In this document: in pieces, positions 23,587 through 38,584 of the stretch | Layout: every line of letters starts with the position of its first letter | How positions within the stretch are numbered: position 1 is the stretch's first letter | Source: Dacryopinax spathularia | Taxonomy: Eukaryota; Basidiomycota; Dacrymycetes; Dacrymycetales; Dacrymycetaceae | Length of the DNA stretch: 64,000 nucleotides | Direction of reading: 5' to 3' | Assembly: GCA_037974965.1 (NCBI GenBank) | Contig: JBBPFI010000014.1 | Span: 248,001 to 312,000 of the forward strand | Program-made: the position numbers and the translations under genes | The notes under the pieces: model-generated | Seen by the model: only the letters and a program-made list of their open reading frames with translations | The model's database searches: none | What the model was told of the DNA's origin: nothing

Positions 23587-23606
23587 GTGGGGCACCGTTA
23601 CCCCAC
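23587..23606. promoter_or_regulatory. Inverted pair of CreA/Mig1-type sites
   Basis: GTGGGG at 23587-23592 and CCCCAC at 23601-23606 both fit the SYGGRG consensus of the fungal carbon-catabolite repressor CreA/Mig1. They lie just upstream of the TATA box of a maltase-type gene, where glucose repression would make sense. Binding is inferred. Confidence 0.4.
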
Positions 23607-24247
23607 TCACTGCTTTGTCCCATTGACCGGCCATACGGTGAACGGAGAAACAGCGGGCGACTGATCCCGAAATCTCGGCGATGGATCGGCGCAGTGGCAA
23701 CAGCACCCGGCGTGGGCCGCTCATCCATCTGGTCTAGACCTGAGCGAAAGGTTTCGACCAGAGGAATGATCAGTCGCTGCAGGCATGCAGATCGCGCACA
23801 GAGGTTGTTGCAGCAAGGCAGAAGTGAGAGGCGTGATGGACCCGGGTACGTTACTGCTGCCCGGAACCTCGATACCGCTGTTTTCGTGCTACCACTGGTG
23901 CACTCGCCTATCTACTCTCTTGTACTGAGATTGAGCGGCTCCCCCGTTCGCCGTTCCGTACCGTGAATTTATCTCTGGTGTCCGAATGTACTCATTCTTA
24001 CCCTCCCATTTGACTGGGAGAGGTGGCGAGCACTCCGAGTTGTAGTTTTAGCGTTACAACGGCGCTTGGCTGCACGCCAACATGTCGCATACACGGTGGT
24101 CACGGCTAACTCGTGTTTGTCTGTTTTCCTAGGATTGAATTGTGATGTTGTACATTGATTGATCAATGCCTCACGAGCCCAAACAGACCGATGCAAGGCA
24201 CATCCCAGAATGCAAAAAGAAAACGATCAAGACGATGCTACTCCATC
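23607..24247. other. Intergenic region upstream of GH13 and downstream of the CDK8-like gene
   Basis: I see no gene, repeat or RNA in this stretch. Confidence 0.4.
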
Positions 24248-25784
<1,537 letters not shown>

Positions 25785-26387
25785 CGTAATGGGCCAGCTG
25801 CCCCGATGGGCCGCTGTGGGCACCAAGAGGAGATGGAGGAGGACTCTACGATGACGTTGGTTGGGGCAAGAAACCGCGCTGGCGGCGTGCAAGCAAATAA
25901 GCGCCCAAAGGTACAGCCACTAACACCTTGCTGCCAACTGACCCGTCCTCGGCCCCTCTGAAGCAACGCTGGCAGCACTTCCCGACCATGCCAGTTGTTT
26001 ATCATACCGACTTCACTCTACATGGCTGGCGCACACAAGAGCATTTCGACGCTATGTCTGTCGACAACCAGCGTACCTCGGTAACGGGATTGTCCTGATA
26101 ATAGCGCCTCCTGGTTCTATCATCAACGCAAACCCGATTTGACTGCCAGCGCGCCCCATTCACCGCCCGTCTTGCTCTTCGCTCTCTGACCGGGAATGCT
26201 CTGCTTCTTTGCACTGCCATCATCATCGAGCAGATCTTGAGGCGAGACGGGATCCCGGGGTGATGTTGTTCTTCAACTCGACGGTCCTGCTGTCGCATCC
26301 TCTTCCCTCTCGTTGTCTTCTTACACGTACGATCACACCCTGCTCACCACTACTGAACGATCGACTGCGAACTAGAGATCTCTGACG
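25785..26387. other. Divergent promoter region between the CDK8-like gene and NLR-3
   Basis: The two genes start back to back here, so both promoters must lie in this 603-bp interval. No clear TATA box or repeat is seen. Confidence 0.4.
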
Positions 26388-29300
26388 ATGTCCGACGATA
26401 ACGAAGAGGCATCTAGCTCTGTCACTCGTCAAACGAAGATTGGCTGGCGCTCGCTCGCTAGCACTGTCCGCACATCCCCCGCTATGTCTGCCCTACGCCG
26501 CGCCAAACGCGTTGCGGACGCGGTGGAGGACGCGTATACCGCCGCTGTAGACGGTGCGAAGACACGTATTGCAGATGCCGCAACCGATCTAGCTGGTATC
26601 TCTCACGTATATCCTGTCACTCTACGCCATAGTGAGGTACTGACGTTCAAGATAGACGCTGGGACAGACGTCGAAGGAATGGGCCGAGTTCGGCGCGTAT
26701 GTCGAGAAGTATTCAAGCCTAGTGCTTGACCTCTTGTCGGCGGGAGATAGCTTGTCCATCCCGGACATCAAGGAGAACCTGATGACGCTCGATAAGTGCG
26801 TGATCCAATATCTTTAACAAGTTGGATGCTGAGTTTGAATGGGGACTAGGACACTGCAGGAATTGCTCAAGGAAGCGCAACGACAGGCCGAGGAAGGGGC
26901 GGTACATCAGCTGATTCACATGGAAGACACTGGGGAGAGGGTCGCAAAGATGAAGGCCAAACTCAACGAGGCACTGGATCTGTTCAACGTGCGTCGTCCT
27001 GACGCAGATATCTGTTAGTGGCTCACCGGTCTCAGTTTACGTTCAATGTGCGGAACACGCTCGACGTCGCTCGTATCTCCAGCGCTGTAAATGAGATTCC
27101 AGCTATGCAGAAGGATATCCAGGATATTCGTGGTGCGCGAAACCCCGTACAGTCGTGGATGCTCCCATCTTGACGGTGAAGTAGCATCGCAAGGTCCGCT
27201 GCCTCGCGTCATAATGGACTTGCCCGTCGTCCCCCGCTCTTCATGGGATCCGGCAAAGGTCTGCATGCCCGGAACGCGCAACTGGATTCTGGATGAAATC
27301 GTAGACTGGACCAAGAAGCCAGATCTACCGCAAGGCGCACAAATCTACTGGCTCACCGGTGTCGCGGGATGCGGCAAGACGACTATTTCGCACTCCGTCA
27401 GCCAACGGTTGCACTCCGCCGGTGTTCTCCTCCACTCATTCTTCTTCGACCGGGGGGAGAAAGATCGTGCGCACGCCTCCGCCTTCGTTCTCTCGCTCGT
27501 CCACTCCTTGGCAGCCGCCGATCGGCAACTCGCTTTTCAAATCGCCTCTGTGCTCGAGAGCGACCGAAATGTACTGTCTTCGTCCGCGGCTCGACAGTTT
27601 CACGACCTGGTGGTCGCGCCATTTCGCTCGAACCAGAGGAAGCCCAAGCAGTTTGTCATCGTCCTCGATGGGCTTGATGAGTGCGAAAAGGAGGGAACGC
27701 AATTGCTCTCTTTGCTGACCGAACATCTCTCGATGCTTCCCCCTTGGTTACGCATGGTGGTCACTTCCCGTCCATTTTCGGGTGAGACGTTGACAGACAT
27801 CAACCACACCCTCATTCTCAGGCGAACCCTCAATCTCAGCGCTACGGAGAACGAGAACGATGTGAAGCTGTTCCTCTCGGAACGCCTGCACCAGATCATG
27901 CGCAGACAGCGCTCATCCGTTGCGTGGCTAGATGACGACGTGCTCGGCCGGCTGCACTGGCGCAGTGGAAATTTGTTTCTTTGGGCATCGGTGGTCACCA
28001 CCTTCCTAGCGCGCGCCACCAACCCAGAGCGACAGATCAAGGCATTGATCGCCGACCCAGGAACTGCATCTGTCGAGGAGCCCATGGACGAAGCGTACGA
28101 GCTCGTGTTATCCAAATGCCCGTGGGACGACGAAGATTTCGTGGCCGGATATCAGTTGTACGTTGGTTTCCTCTTGATGGCCAGAGAGCCGATGTCCATC
28201 GCCACGATACAAGCTCTCTCCACTCGGCCGGATATCGACCCACAAGCGATCTTTAACCCGCTCATTTCTCTGCTGGAGTATGTCGATGCACATGAACACT
28301 ACAAGGTCTCAGGCGAAACCTGGTCTGAAACGGACCACTGTGCCTCGGAGTCTACTGAAGACACGAGGGACACCGATCGGATAGACGGACCTGACAAACC
28401 TGAAGACGGGAGGTCCCCGGAGAAGCCGTTGCACGCGAGTCCACTTGATAGCGCCGCGGAGCCGATACCATCGATGACGGGTGCGGCCGAGCCTCGCGAT
28501 ACACTTACGAACAGATCACCTAACATCGCTTCGCCCGATGTGAGTCCCCAAGAGTTCTCTCATTTGCGGTCTACCGCTCCCACCTCCGCTTCTATACAGC
28601 TCGACCTGGAACGGCCGACAACTGTCACGACGGCACTGCCGCCGCCCATGCAAATCCTGGGCGATGTAGAGGTATGGCCGACGCCGATTTTGAAGGGGTA
28701 CCGCGAGAATTACGTGGTGAAACCTGTCCACACAACATTCCTAGACTACATATGGCATCGAGCAGAGTCCCGATACCGGATCGATGTGGCCAAAGCGCAT
28801 GCAGACATAGCATCGGGCTGCCTTGGCTTGCTCGCGACCGAGCTCGAGGAAGACCACACGGGCATGCTGTCCCTGATGAATGATGTGATGGGCAAGAACC
28901 CTGAGCCTGGCTCACAGTTCTCTCTTGCTTGGCGTTCCGCGGAGCTCCGGCTCAGCCGTCTTCAGGCGTGCAGGGAGTGGCGTGTCTATTTCGAAGCCTA
29001 TCCTAGGTTTTCCAGAGCAGCTATCTCCTATGCCTGTTGGAGATTCCCCGATCATATTCTCCGGTTGGACCTGCCTGCACCGTCCTTGACCGATGCTTTG
29101 GCGCGACAATTTACTACGGACGCATTGCTACATTGGGCTTCACTAGCCTTTTGTTTAGAATGGCAGGTCGCATCAAGTATGAGCTTGCCAGGCGGTAGGC
29201 TCTGCGAAGTGGTGCTATGGCTAGAGGTTAGCACGAAATCTCCAGCAACGCCAGATCATGATCTTAACCAGTCGGCAGAAATATGACACACTTGACCCTG

Positions 29301-31156
29301 ACCCTCTGAGTGACTTGATGGGTGAAGAAGCCGTGAAGGCCTTGGAGATGTTATCCCGGTGGCTTCGAGATCAACGCTTGCTCTTACAGGAAGAACTAAG
29401 GCCATGCGATCGGTTCCAAGAATTCGGCATATGCGCGGAGCTCTCTCGGACGACCGTGGCTCTTTCGCACCGTCTGGCAGAACGAGGACATTCAATAGAA
29501 CCTTGTCTTCTCGCCCAAGTGGTTCAAAATAACGCTGCCAGCATGCCATACGAAGCAAGAGAGCAAAGGTTATTCATGATCGAGGCGGCCATCCGCATCT
29601 ACCGCGCCCTGCGTACGTCCGATCCTACCAAGTACAGTCCTCTCTTGGCGCACTCCTTGTACGAAGCCTCTTTCCTATTCTCCAGCTACGGCGAGCGTTG
29701 TGCTGCTGAGGCGATAGCAGCCGGTCTTGAAGCCTTGGAGTGTTTCGATATAGAAGCCGACGCATCCGATATTGGCAGGTATATGCCCTATCGATTAGAC
29801 GCTCTAGCCCTTCTTGCTGGGCATCACCTCATGGAGGTGAATAAGGCAGACGCTGCCGCCACGGGCATGAAACGGTTCGCTCAATGTAACATCGACTTGT
29901 GGAACGAATATACCACCCTGCGCCTGCGCATATTCTCCATGACGAAAGCCTGTGGCAGTCAGACCCAGGCGCGGGATGCAGCTTGCAGCCTTCTTTGTAC
30001 TTTTCTGCCCTGGACGACGTGGCTGAACAAGACGCTGCAAGCGTGGGCCGTCTCAGGATACAGTCGCCCCTGTGACCTCTTGCAGATCGTCGGCTTGGTG
30101 TTGTTTGCGGCGGGATACCTTCGTGAATCCCAACTGTTGCTATCCAGGGCACTCGATCTCATCAAAACGAATGAACAGTGGCGGTACGCTGTGCGAGAAG
30201 TAAAACGGGTCAAAACTTTGATTGCGCTCTGCGACCGACGAATCAACCAGGCTTCGCTTTCCAGCGTCACTGAACTCGATTTTTTTTCCCAGTTCCGGGG
30301 AGAGCACGTGGACATGACTTGCAATCATGGTTGCACGCTCTCTTGCCAACATCATGATGTGGTGAGGGTGCTCCTGGAAGCTGAATGGTACGCCGAAGTG
30401 CTGGAGTTCACGAGTGAACCGTCCGCACACTGGATTTCAGGGCAGCACACCGAGGCTAGTTGCACTTTGCACCTTTGGCACATCACAGCCCTCAAGGGCG
30501 TCGGTCGATACGGGGATGCGCTGGAGCTTCTGTATACCACTTTAGTACTGATGCCGACCTTCGAGTCCGAGAACGCATTGCCCGTATGTGTATTATCATG
30601 GAAGCTCTTCGAGGTGACGGAATCCGTGCTGATCACTATGGATGAGTACGGCATCCCTTGGGAAAGGTGCTGCAGCCTTCAGAAGATTCTGCGGCTTCTC
30701 AAGTGGATGGTTAGCGATTCCAATTTCGGTAGACAGTCCGTTCCCCATGAAGATATGGGGGAATGGCACGATAGGAGACATGCATCTGTGAGGACATTTC
30801 TTGCGCAAGGCTTGCTCGCAGCGGGAGAGCCAGAGGAGGCAGGAGAGCTGGCTCGTCGCGCTTTGGAGACTCAGCAGAAGCGGCTTGCGGTGTGGCCGCG
30901 CTCAACGATTCTGCAAGAGTCTGTCAAGAAGCTGAAAGCAATCATACGCCAATGCAATCCCCAAGCAGACGAACAGGATGAGTCTGGAACGCCGTTGCCG
31001 TATGGCGAGGACCAAGCCCCAGAGGTAGCACGTGCGGCTGAAGAGGACGAGATAGCTCAGCGCAACCCAGCGAATGCCGCCTTGATCGTGCTGGTAGAGT
31101 GGTACTTTCTTTTCCTGCGTTTTCTTCTCGGTCTCTTCTCTCTCGATTTTATATGA
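26388..31156 (+). CDS. NLR-3: NACHT-TPR STAND protein, 1504 aa
   Basis: Model: join(26388..26606,26656..26795,26850..26988,27036..27132,27185..29226,29279..31156). Six exons match the other three copies in position and phase; exon 1 is again 219 nt. Walker A GVAGCGKT is at 257-264; Walker B VIVLDGLDE follows about 100 residues later. After the NACHT comes VNHT-type beta structure, a Pro/Ser/Glu-rich linker, and HTTFLDYIWHRAESRYRIDV. The intron 29227-29278 (52 nt, donor GTTAGC, branch CTTAAC, acceptor CAG) links NACHT to TPR in phase 0; unspliced, the frame hits a TGA at 29284 and the TPR part appears as a separate ORF. The TPR exon encodes 625 residues ending in a conserved hydrophobic helix. 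NLR-3 and NLR-4 are closer to each other than to NLR-1/2. Confidence 0.88.
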
Positions 31157-31779
31157 GATCGAATGCCTATGCGTATACCGAGAGATACTTGGTAAAGCTA
31201 ACCGGACTATGAAGTTATTCTCGTATCTGTGTACTTAGCCGCTGGACACGGTCCATATCGCTGCATCACTGCCGACCGCGCCAGAAACAAGCGCCGGTCC
31301 CTCGAGTCTCCATCGCTCCCATATCAGCTCCCAAGCTAACGATGAAGATTATATGAATGAGCTTCCTACGTTGTACTTCCCGCAGTCTGTCTGAAAGCAA
31401 ACTGTTGCGTCAACAGCTGATACAATGATCGGTCGCGACTGCATTTGCGGAACGACATCGATCATTGTCATGTCTCGCATTTGTCACCAGCCATCGACCG
31501 GCCACTGCACCGTGCACAATGGTTAGAGACTGTAGTATTGTTGTTTCGGGCGACAGATACTCTTGTCTGAGATGCCTGATCCGGCTACAACTATCCGAAC
31601 GCGACCATACGATGGAGCACTGCATAACTTATATTCCACCGCGGACTTTCTGATCACACACTTCAGCTGTGCTTACTCTGCTGCAGTTCCCCTGCTTGAC
31701 CGTGAAGGATAATCCACAACATCGCACTCTCGACCTCACAGGTCCCGCCCACTACAGCTCTTCCCCATGAAGTCAACTC
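31157..31779. other. Segment duplicated downstream of NLR-4
   Basis: From about 31230 to 31780 this resembles 38560-38594 joined to 39118-39633, the region between NLR-4 and the 341-aa gene. It lacks the 523-bp element present there and so acts as the empty site. No gene is seen. Confidence 0.6.
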
Positions 31780-32523
31780 ATGCGCTACCTTCCCTCTTTA
31801 CTCTCCGCAGGTGACACACGCAAGTCCATTCCACTCTCGCCTTCGAGCTCAAGCATGAACCTCGATTCTGACAGCCCATTGCTCCCTTCATACCCTAACT
31901 TCCCCGCCTCACACTTCCCCTGGTTGCCCATCAAAGGACAACTCCCAAATACGCCGTTGGCATCGCCTGACCTGCCTGTCGATACCGCGCACTTCCTGCC
32001 CCCTCTCGGCGCGCCGCTCCTGGGCACACTCATAGACGCGCGACACTAGTCCTCCTGCTCGCCTCTCATACTCTCCCCTCATCGCTCGCTCGATCCTTAG
32101 GAGACGGAGATGCGAACCACTAGGTGTACTCTCATCTCGCGCCGAGCTACCAACAGGCCATTGGTTGGACGAACGAGCGCCTGAGGGAAGCGGCCGGTTT
32201 CCGGGGGTAGGGAATGGAGGCACGAGCGGAAGAGATATGCGCCGGCCTGATATGGCTTCTTGGTCTGTACTTCCAGCAGCTTTCACAGTAACTTTGACGC
32301 GCCTTACCTGATCTAACTTGGAACCAACGAGTTCTTCCTCATCCGCCAACATACCAGCCCTCACCCGTCGCCTACCTCGCCGACGCTCCACAGGTTCCGA
32401 CGGTCCGCCGACGCACTCCAACTCTTCACTTTTTGTTGTATCCAGAGAAGAGTCTGCAAGCTTCCGGCCATCTCACCTCGTCTCGTCACTGGTCAGCTTC
32501 TTTCCCGAGGGTGCGATGCACTA
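31780..32523 (+). pseudogene. Decayed copy of the 341-aa gene
   Basis: The first 89 codons match the start of the gene at 39634 closely (LSPSSSSMNLDSDSPLLPS, GQLPNTPLASPDLP, GAPLLGTLIDARH) and then hit a TAG where the intact copy reads CACCAGGTC, because of a small deletion. Downstream, matching pieces continue in shifting frames, for example the segment encoding EFFLIRQHIT near 32330 and the PEGTML region near 32510. The right end is approximate. Confidence 0.75.
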
Positions 32524-33674
32524 GAGATAGGCCGGTGACGAAGGTTCGAGGAGTCTTCCGTACTACTGACGCCGGCGCTGCTGGAAGAGGACAATCGGAA
32601 GGGGGTAGGAGTTGTGCGATTTGACGATTAGGAGGAAAGAGTCGGTGCGATATCATGGATTGATAGCGAGACACGCTCCGTGTGTGGGCACTGTTGCACT
32701 CATCTCGAGTGAACACCGTATTCCCTCAGCCAATCAGAGTCCGGCATCTTGAATAAGCGCCCGACTCCACGTGACCCATCAGCTTCCGGTTCACAACCAG
32801 CCAACTTCTCGCTTGGAATTGGCCTCCCCTCTCGAACAGTGAATCTCCACAGCTCCTCTCATCTACATCATGTTCCACACCCCGAGCTTGCGTCAGCATT
32901 CTTATTACTTGCAATACACATCTACGTGTGCAAGACCGGCAGCCTTGGTGTCGCCTTTCAAACCAAAGCAGGGCAGAGCCGCCTCTCAAATGGGAGTTCT
33001 CCGGACCGCTCGATTCTCTCTGTTTCCAGATCAGCAGCATTTCTGCTACCTGTCGATGTTTCCTCTTCAGCATGCTGCGTGCACTGCCTGGCACCATCCT
33101 GCTACTCTTGGCTGACAACTTGGATCTCGAACTTCACCATCGCCAGTGGACCGCGAGACTGAGCATGAAAACAAATACAAGTGGTATCAATCAGCAATCT
33201 GCTTCTTGTCAACATACGGATGCCTGTTGGTAGCAGACATGCAAGAATTGCAGAATGTGTGGTCGGACGATGCTAGCTCCGGGACACGGTTGGGAGCAAA
33301 TGTCACTGCCCTGCGTCTCCGGGAAATCGCATGTCCCGTCAGCGGATTTTGCGCGAGAAAGCAGCAAAGACTTCCATGCAAGAAGTCGTGCGCGAATCCA
33401 CGCGCTCTGCAACCCGTATTTCCGGTTTCTGTACCTCTCTCACACGCTTAAACCGACTTTCCTCTTCCACGTATTGGCCCTATTGCATTCCGGCCGGGAA
33501 AGCGAGGTGAGCAATCCATTTGGTCGAGCGCAGGACTTGCCAAACTCATGCGATTGTTTCTGAACTGCAAGAACTCTCCTAATCCCGAAGTTCGACTGGA
33601 TTCCTCGGGATCTCAACGCCTTGAATATTCCTGCATGTAGCGCACTTACATATCCTCTTGAAACCTGGACCATC
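32524..33674. other. Gap between the pseudogene and NLR-4
   Basis: Short overlapping ORFs in several frames show no recognisable domain or mutual support. I see no gene. The right part should contain the NLR-4 promoter. Confidence 0.35.
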
Positions 33675-33827
33675 ATGCTCCTTATCCTCTCTATCAGCTG
33701 GAGGGCGTCTCCTCTCCTCTCCACTCTGTCTCCTCTCCCCCATCCCTGCGTACCACCTAAAGGCACGAAATCCCAACTTCGACATTCAGACCTTCAACCT
33801 GGTCCATCTCTGCAACGACAGAACACG

Positions 33828-36800
33828 ATGGGAGCACGCACCATCTCCGACTCCATTCGCACCATGCGACCTTTGTCGACGCTTCGTAAGGGCAAGGCGG
33901 CCATCTCCGACGTTTTAGATGGGATAAAGACGAGCGTTGCTAACGGCGCCACGGAGCTCGTCGGTGTCTCGAAGGTGTGTACCCCTATCGCTATAAGATG
34001 TCATCGTGTTGAACTATCTGTAGACCTTGGGCGCGACTTCAAACGAATGGAAAGAGTTCGGAGCTTATGTCCACGAGTACTCGACCCTTGTTCTTAACCT
34101 CTTGGGAACGAAATCCAGCGTGTTCAGCCAGGATATCCAAGAGCCTCTGCAATCGTTGGACACGTGCGTCACCAGTCAGACACCTGATAACGAACGCTCT
34201 GCTGACGAGGTGTACTAGGACGCTACAGGACTTGCTCAAGGAAGCGAAAAGATACGCAGAGGAAGGAATCGCTCAGCGCTTGATTTCTCACGTCGAGAAC
34301 AGCGACGAAAAGGTTCGGCGAATGAAGGCCAAGCTCAATGAGGCCCTGGATCACTTTAATGTGAGTCCTTCGTGGCGTGTACACGAGCTGAATTTGGGAC
34401 TGATCTCTTCCAGTTCACTCTCAACGTGCGGAACATGCTCGACGTTGCTAGTACTGTAAACCACGTCGTTCCATCTATGCAACAGGAGATCAGGGATATC
34501 CGCGGTCCGTAGAACTTTTCACAGCGGTCTTTGCTGCTCGCTTATCGTTCGACAGCATTGCAGGGTACTCTGCCTCGCGCCATAGCAGATCTCCCTATCT
34601 TTCCCCGATCCTCTTGGGATCCAGAGAAGGTCTGCATGCCCGGCACACGCAGTTGGATTCTGGGAGAGATCATGGGCTGGATCCAACTTCCCAACTCGCA
34701 ACACGGCTGCCAGGTTTATTGGCTCACAGGCGTCGCCGGAAGCGGAAAGACGAGGATCGCTCATTCCCTGGGTCAACGGGCACACGATGCCGGTATCCTC
34801 CTCCATTCATTCTTCTTTGACCGGCGCGAGAGAGATCGTACGCTCGCCTCCGCCTTCGTTCTCTCCCTCGCCCGCTCCTTGGCGGCCGCCGATAAACAAC
34901 TCGCGTTCCACATAGCATCTGTGTTGGAAAGCGACCAACAGGTACTGTCTTCATCCGCCGCTAGACAGTTCCATGAACTGGTGGTTGCGCCATATCGTTC
35001 GAAGAAGACCACGTCGAGGCCGTGCGTCATCATTCTTGATGCGCTTGATGAGTGCGAAAAAAAGGGAACGCAGCTCCTTACCTTGCTGATGGAACACATC
35101 TCGATGCTTCCCCTTTGGCTACGCATTGTGATCACTTCGCGTCCATTTTCGAGTGAGAAGTTGGCAGACGTCGACCACACCCTAATTCTCAGACGAACCC
35201 TGAATCTCAGCGCTACGGAGAACGAGAACGATGTGAAGCTGTTCCTCTCGGAACGACTGCACCAGATCATCCGCAGACAACGCTCATCCGTTGCCTGGGT
35301 TGATGACGGCGTTCTCAGGCAGCTGCACGCGCGCAGCGGCAATTTGTTTCTTTGGGCATCAGTGGTCACCACCTTCCTAGCGCGCGCCACCAACCCAGAG
35401 CGACAGATCAACACATTGATCGCTGCCCCAGGAACTGCATCTGTCGAGGAGCCCATGGACGAAGCGTACGAGCTCGTGTTATCCAACTGTCCGTGGGATG
35501 ACGAGGATTTCGTGTCCGGATATCAGTTGTACGTTGGGTTCCTCTTGATGGCTAGAGAGCCGCTGTCCATAGCCACCATGGAGACTCTCTCCATCCGGCC
35601 GGATATCGACCCACAAGCGATCTTTAAACCGCTGATCTCTTTGTTGGAGTATGTCGCTGCGTATCAACACGAGGTGCCAGGAGAGACCTGGTCTGGAACG
35701 GACTCCTCCGCATCCGAGTCTACAGAAGACATGAAGGACACCGACCAGTTGGACGAATCTGATGAGCCTCAAGACGACTCGTCCACGCGGAAGGTGTTGC
35801 TGGCGAGTGCACTTGATTGCACAGAAGCCATGTCGTCTCCGCCTGGCGCCGTCGAGCATTGGGAGAGAGTCAATAGAGGATCTGATCTCGCTTTGCCCGA
35901 TGGGGATGCTGCAGAGTTCCGTCCTTTTCCCTCCAGAAAGCTCGACCTGGAACAGCCATCAACGGTCGCAACGGCAACGCCGCCACCCATGCAAGACGTA
36001 GGTGATGTGGACGTATGGCCGGACCCGATTTCGAAGGAGTACGGCGAGAATTATGCGGTGGAACCCGTCCACACGACATTCCTAGACTACATACGCCATC
36101 GAGCAGATTCCCGATACCGGATCGATGTGGCCAAAGCGAATGGTGACATAGCATTAGGCTCTCTTGGCTTGCTCGCAACTGAGCTTCAGGAAGACCGCAC
36201 CGGCATGCTGTCCCTGATGAATGATGTGATGGGCAAGAGCCCTGAACCTGGCTCGCAGTTCTCCCTTGCTTGGCGTTCTCCGGAGGTACGACTCAGCCGC
36301 GTTCAGGCGTACAGGGAGTGGTGTGTCTATTTCGATGCCCTTCCTCGATCTTCCAGAGCAGCTATTTTTTATGCCTGTTGGAGGTCCTCGGATCACATCC
36401 TCCAGTTGGACCAGTCCGAACTCTGCTTAGCCGATGCTTTGGCGCGACACCTTACTACGGACGCAATGCTACGTTGGGCTTCACTAGCCTTTTGTTTAGA
36501 ATGGCACGTTCATTCAACTCCGCGCTGGCTAGGTGGTGGGCTCTGCGAAGTGGTGCTATGGCTACAGGTTAGCACGAAAGCCCCAGCAGAGTTGGACGAT
36601 GATTTTATCAGTCGTCAGACGTATGAGACGCTGGACCCTGGCCCCTTGAGCGACCTGATGCGTGAAGAAGCTGTCAAGGCGTTGGAGATGATGTCTCGGT
36701 GGCTTCGAGATCAAGGTTTGATATTGCGGCAAGAACTGAGCCTGAGGCCACGCACTTCTATCAGAGAAATCTTCACAAGCGATGCACTCTCTCGGACGAC

Positions 36801-38493
36801 TCTGGCTCTGTGTCATCACCTTGAAGAACGAGGACATATCATAGAACCATGTCTCTTCGCGCAAGTGTTACAAAACAACGCTACTGATAGCACTTATGGA
36901 GAAGAGGGGAAGAGTATGATGGGACGAGCTATCGCCATCTACCGCTTCCTTCGTACGTCCGATCCTGTCAGCTACAGTCCTCTCCTGGCGCACTGCTTGT
37001 ACGAAGCCTCTGTCCTATTCTCCGACTACGGCAAGCCTAATGCTGAGGCAATAGCAGCCGGTCATGAAGCCTTGGAGTGTTTTGATATAGAAGCTGAAGA
37101 CTCCCTCATTGGCAGGTATATGCCCAATCGAATACAATGTCTAGATCTTCTTTTCAAACGCAATCTCATGGAGGTGAATAAGACAGAAGCTGTCGCGACG
37201 GGCATGAAACGATTCATTCGGGGTAATATCGACTCATGGAACGAATATCTTACCCTACGCCTCAGCATCTTCTCCCTGGCGAAAGCGCGCAGCAGACATG
37301 TCCAGGCGCGAGATGCCGCAGGCAGCCTGGCTTCTGCTTTGCTACCCTGCCCGAAGTGGTCAAACAAGGCAATGCAAGGGTGGGATGGCCCACAGCGCTG
37401 TCGCACTTGTGACCTACTGCAAATCGCCGGCTTGGTGTTGTTTGCGGCGGGATACCACAATGAATCCCAGCTGTTGCTCCAGCGTGCGCTCGATGTCGCA
37501 CTGTCTGAGCCGTTGTTTTGGGCTCGGAGAAAAGACGAACAGGTCAAAGCGCTGATCGCACTCTGTGCACGGCGTTTGGACCAGCTTTCACCTTCCGACT
37601 GCGGGATGCAATTCTTTCCCCAATTCCGGGGCAAACAGGTGGATATGTATTGCAGCGGTGGGGCTCCTGAACGGTGTACACATTGTTGTGTAGTGAACTT
37701 GCTCCTGGAAGCTGAATGGTACGACGAAACGCTGGAATACACGAGCGAAGCGTCAGCACGCTGGATTTCAAGGCGCTACACCGAGCCTAACGGCATTGCG
37801 CACTTTCGGCATATCAAAGCCCTCGCAGCGGTCGGGCGCTACGGGGATACGCTGGAGCTTCTATACACAACCTTGGTATTGAAGCCAGCCTTCAAACACC
37901 TGTTCCTTCGCAAAGAATTCGATGAGATGCTCTTCCACGGGACAGAGTCCGTCCTGATAAGCATGGTCGAACGCGATGAGTCTTGGGAGGCGTACGGATG
38001 CAGCATTCAGAAGATCTTGCGGCTTCTGCAATGGATGGTTCACGAGTCCGAGTTCGAACCGCACGGTTTCCTTTCCGATGCAGATAAGGAAGCTTGGTAC
38101 AATAGGAGATATGCGACTGCGAGGACATTTCTTGCGCAAGGTTTGCTGGTGTCTGGAGAGGCAGAAGAGGCAGAAGAGCTTGCTCGTCGCACTTTGGAGA
38201 CTCAGCAAAAGCGGCTTGCGGTGTGGCCGCGGTCGACGATCCTCCAAGAGTCGGTCAAGAAGCTGAAGGAGATCATAAACCGATGCAATCCCGCAGCAGC
38301 CGAACAGGACGAGCCTAGACCGACGGTACCGTATAGCGAGCACAAGGCCGCAAAGGTAGCCCTTGCGGCTGAAGAGGACGAGATTGCGCACCCCTACGCA
38401 GTAACTGCCGCCTTGATCATGCTGGTGGAGTGGTACTTCCTTTTCCTCCGTCTTTTTCTCGATCACTTCTCACTTGAGTATGTAGAGGGCTGA
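33828..38493 (+). CDS. NLR-4: NACHT-TPR STAND protein, about 1468 aa
   Basis: Model: join(33828..33974,34024..34163,34219..34360,34414..34504,34556..36567,36619..38493). Walker A GVAGSGKT is at 232-239; Walker B is VIILDALDE. The last intron (36568-36618, 51 nt, donor GTTAGC, acceptor CAG) is a multiple of three without a stop, so raw translation reads straight from NACHT into TPR. Paralogues show it is normally removed, but retention would simply add 17 residues. The start is uncertain: sequence matching the first 18 residues of NLR-1 continues upstream in frame (GPSLQRQNT) but has no ATG at the homologous place. The nearest ATGs are 33828 and, upstream, 33675 (1519 aa). The C-terminal hydrophobic helix is present. 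Confidence 0.85.
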
Positions 38494-38584
38494 AGGTGTA
38501 TGGGTGGACGCAGAGAAGCTTGCTAAAGCTATCCAGAATTTGAGGTTATTCCCGTGTTTGTGGCTCTCAGCCTTCGGAGAAGGT

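Noticed and set aside
29226-29290. A frameshift mutation separating NACHT and TPR in NLR-3
   Set aside because: The one-base length difference from NLR-4 falls inside the conserved intron, so the spliced frame is intact.
34531-38493. The continuous 1320-aa ORF as the exact NLR-4 protein
   Set aside because: Its 5' end is intron sequence (34505-34555) and it reads through the conserved 51-nt intron; exons 1-4 upstream are missing.
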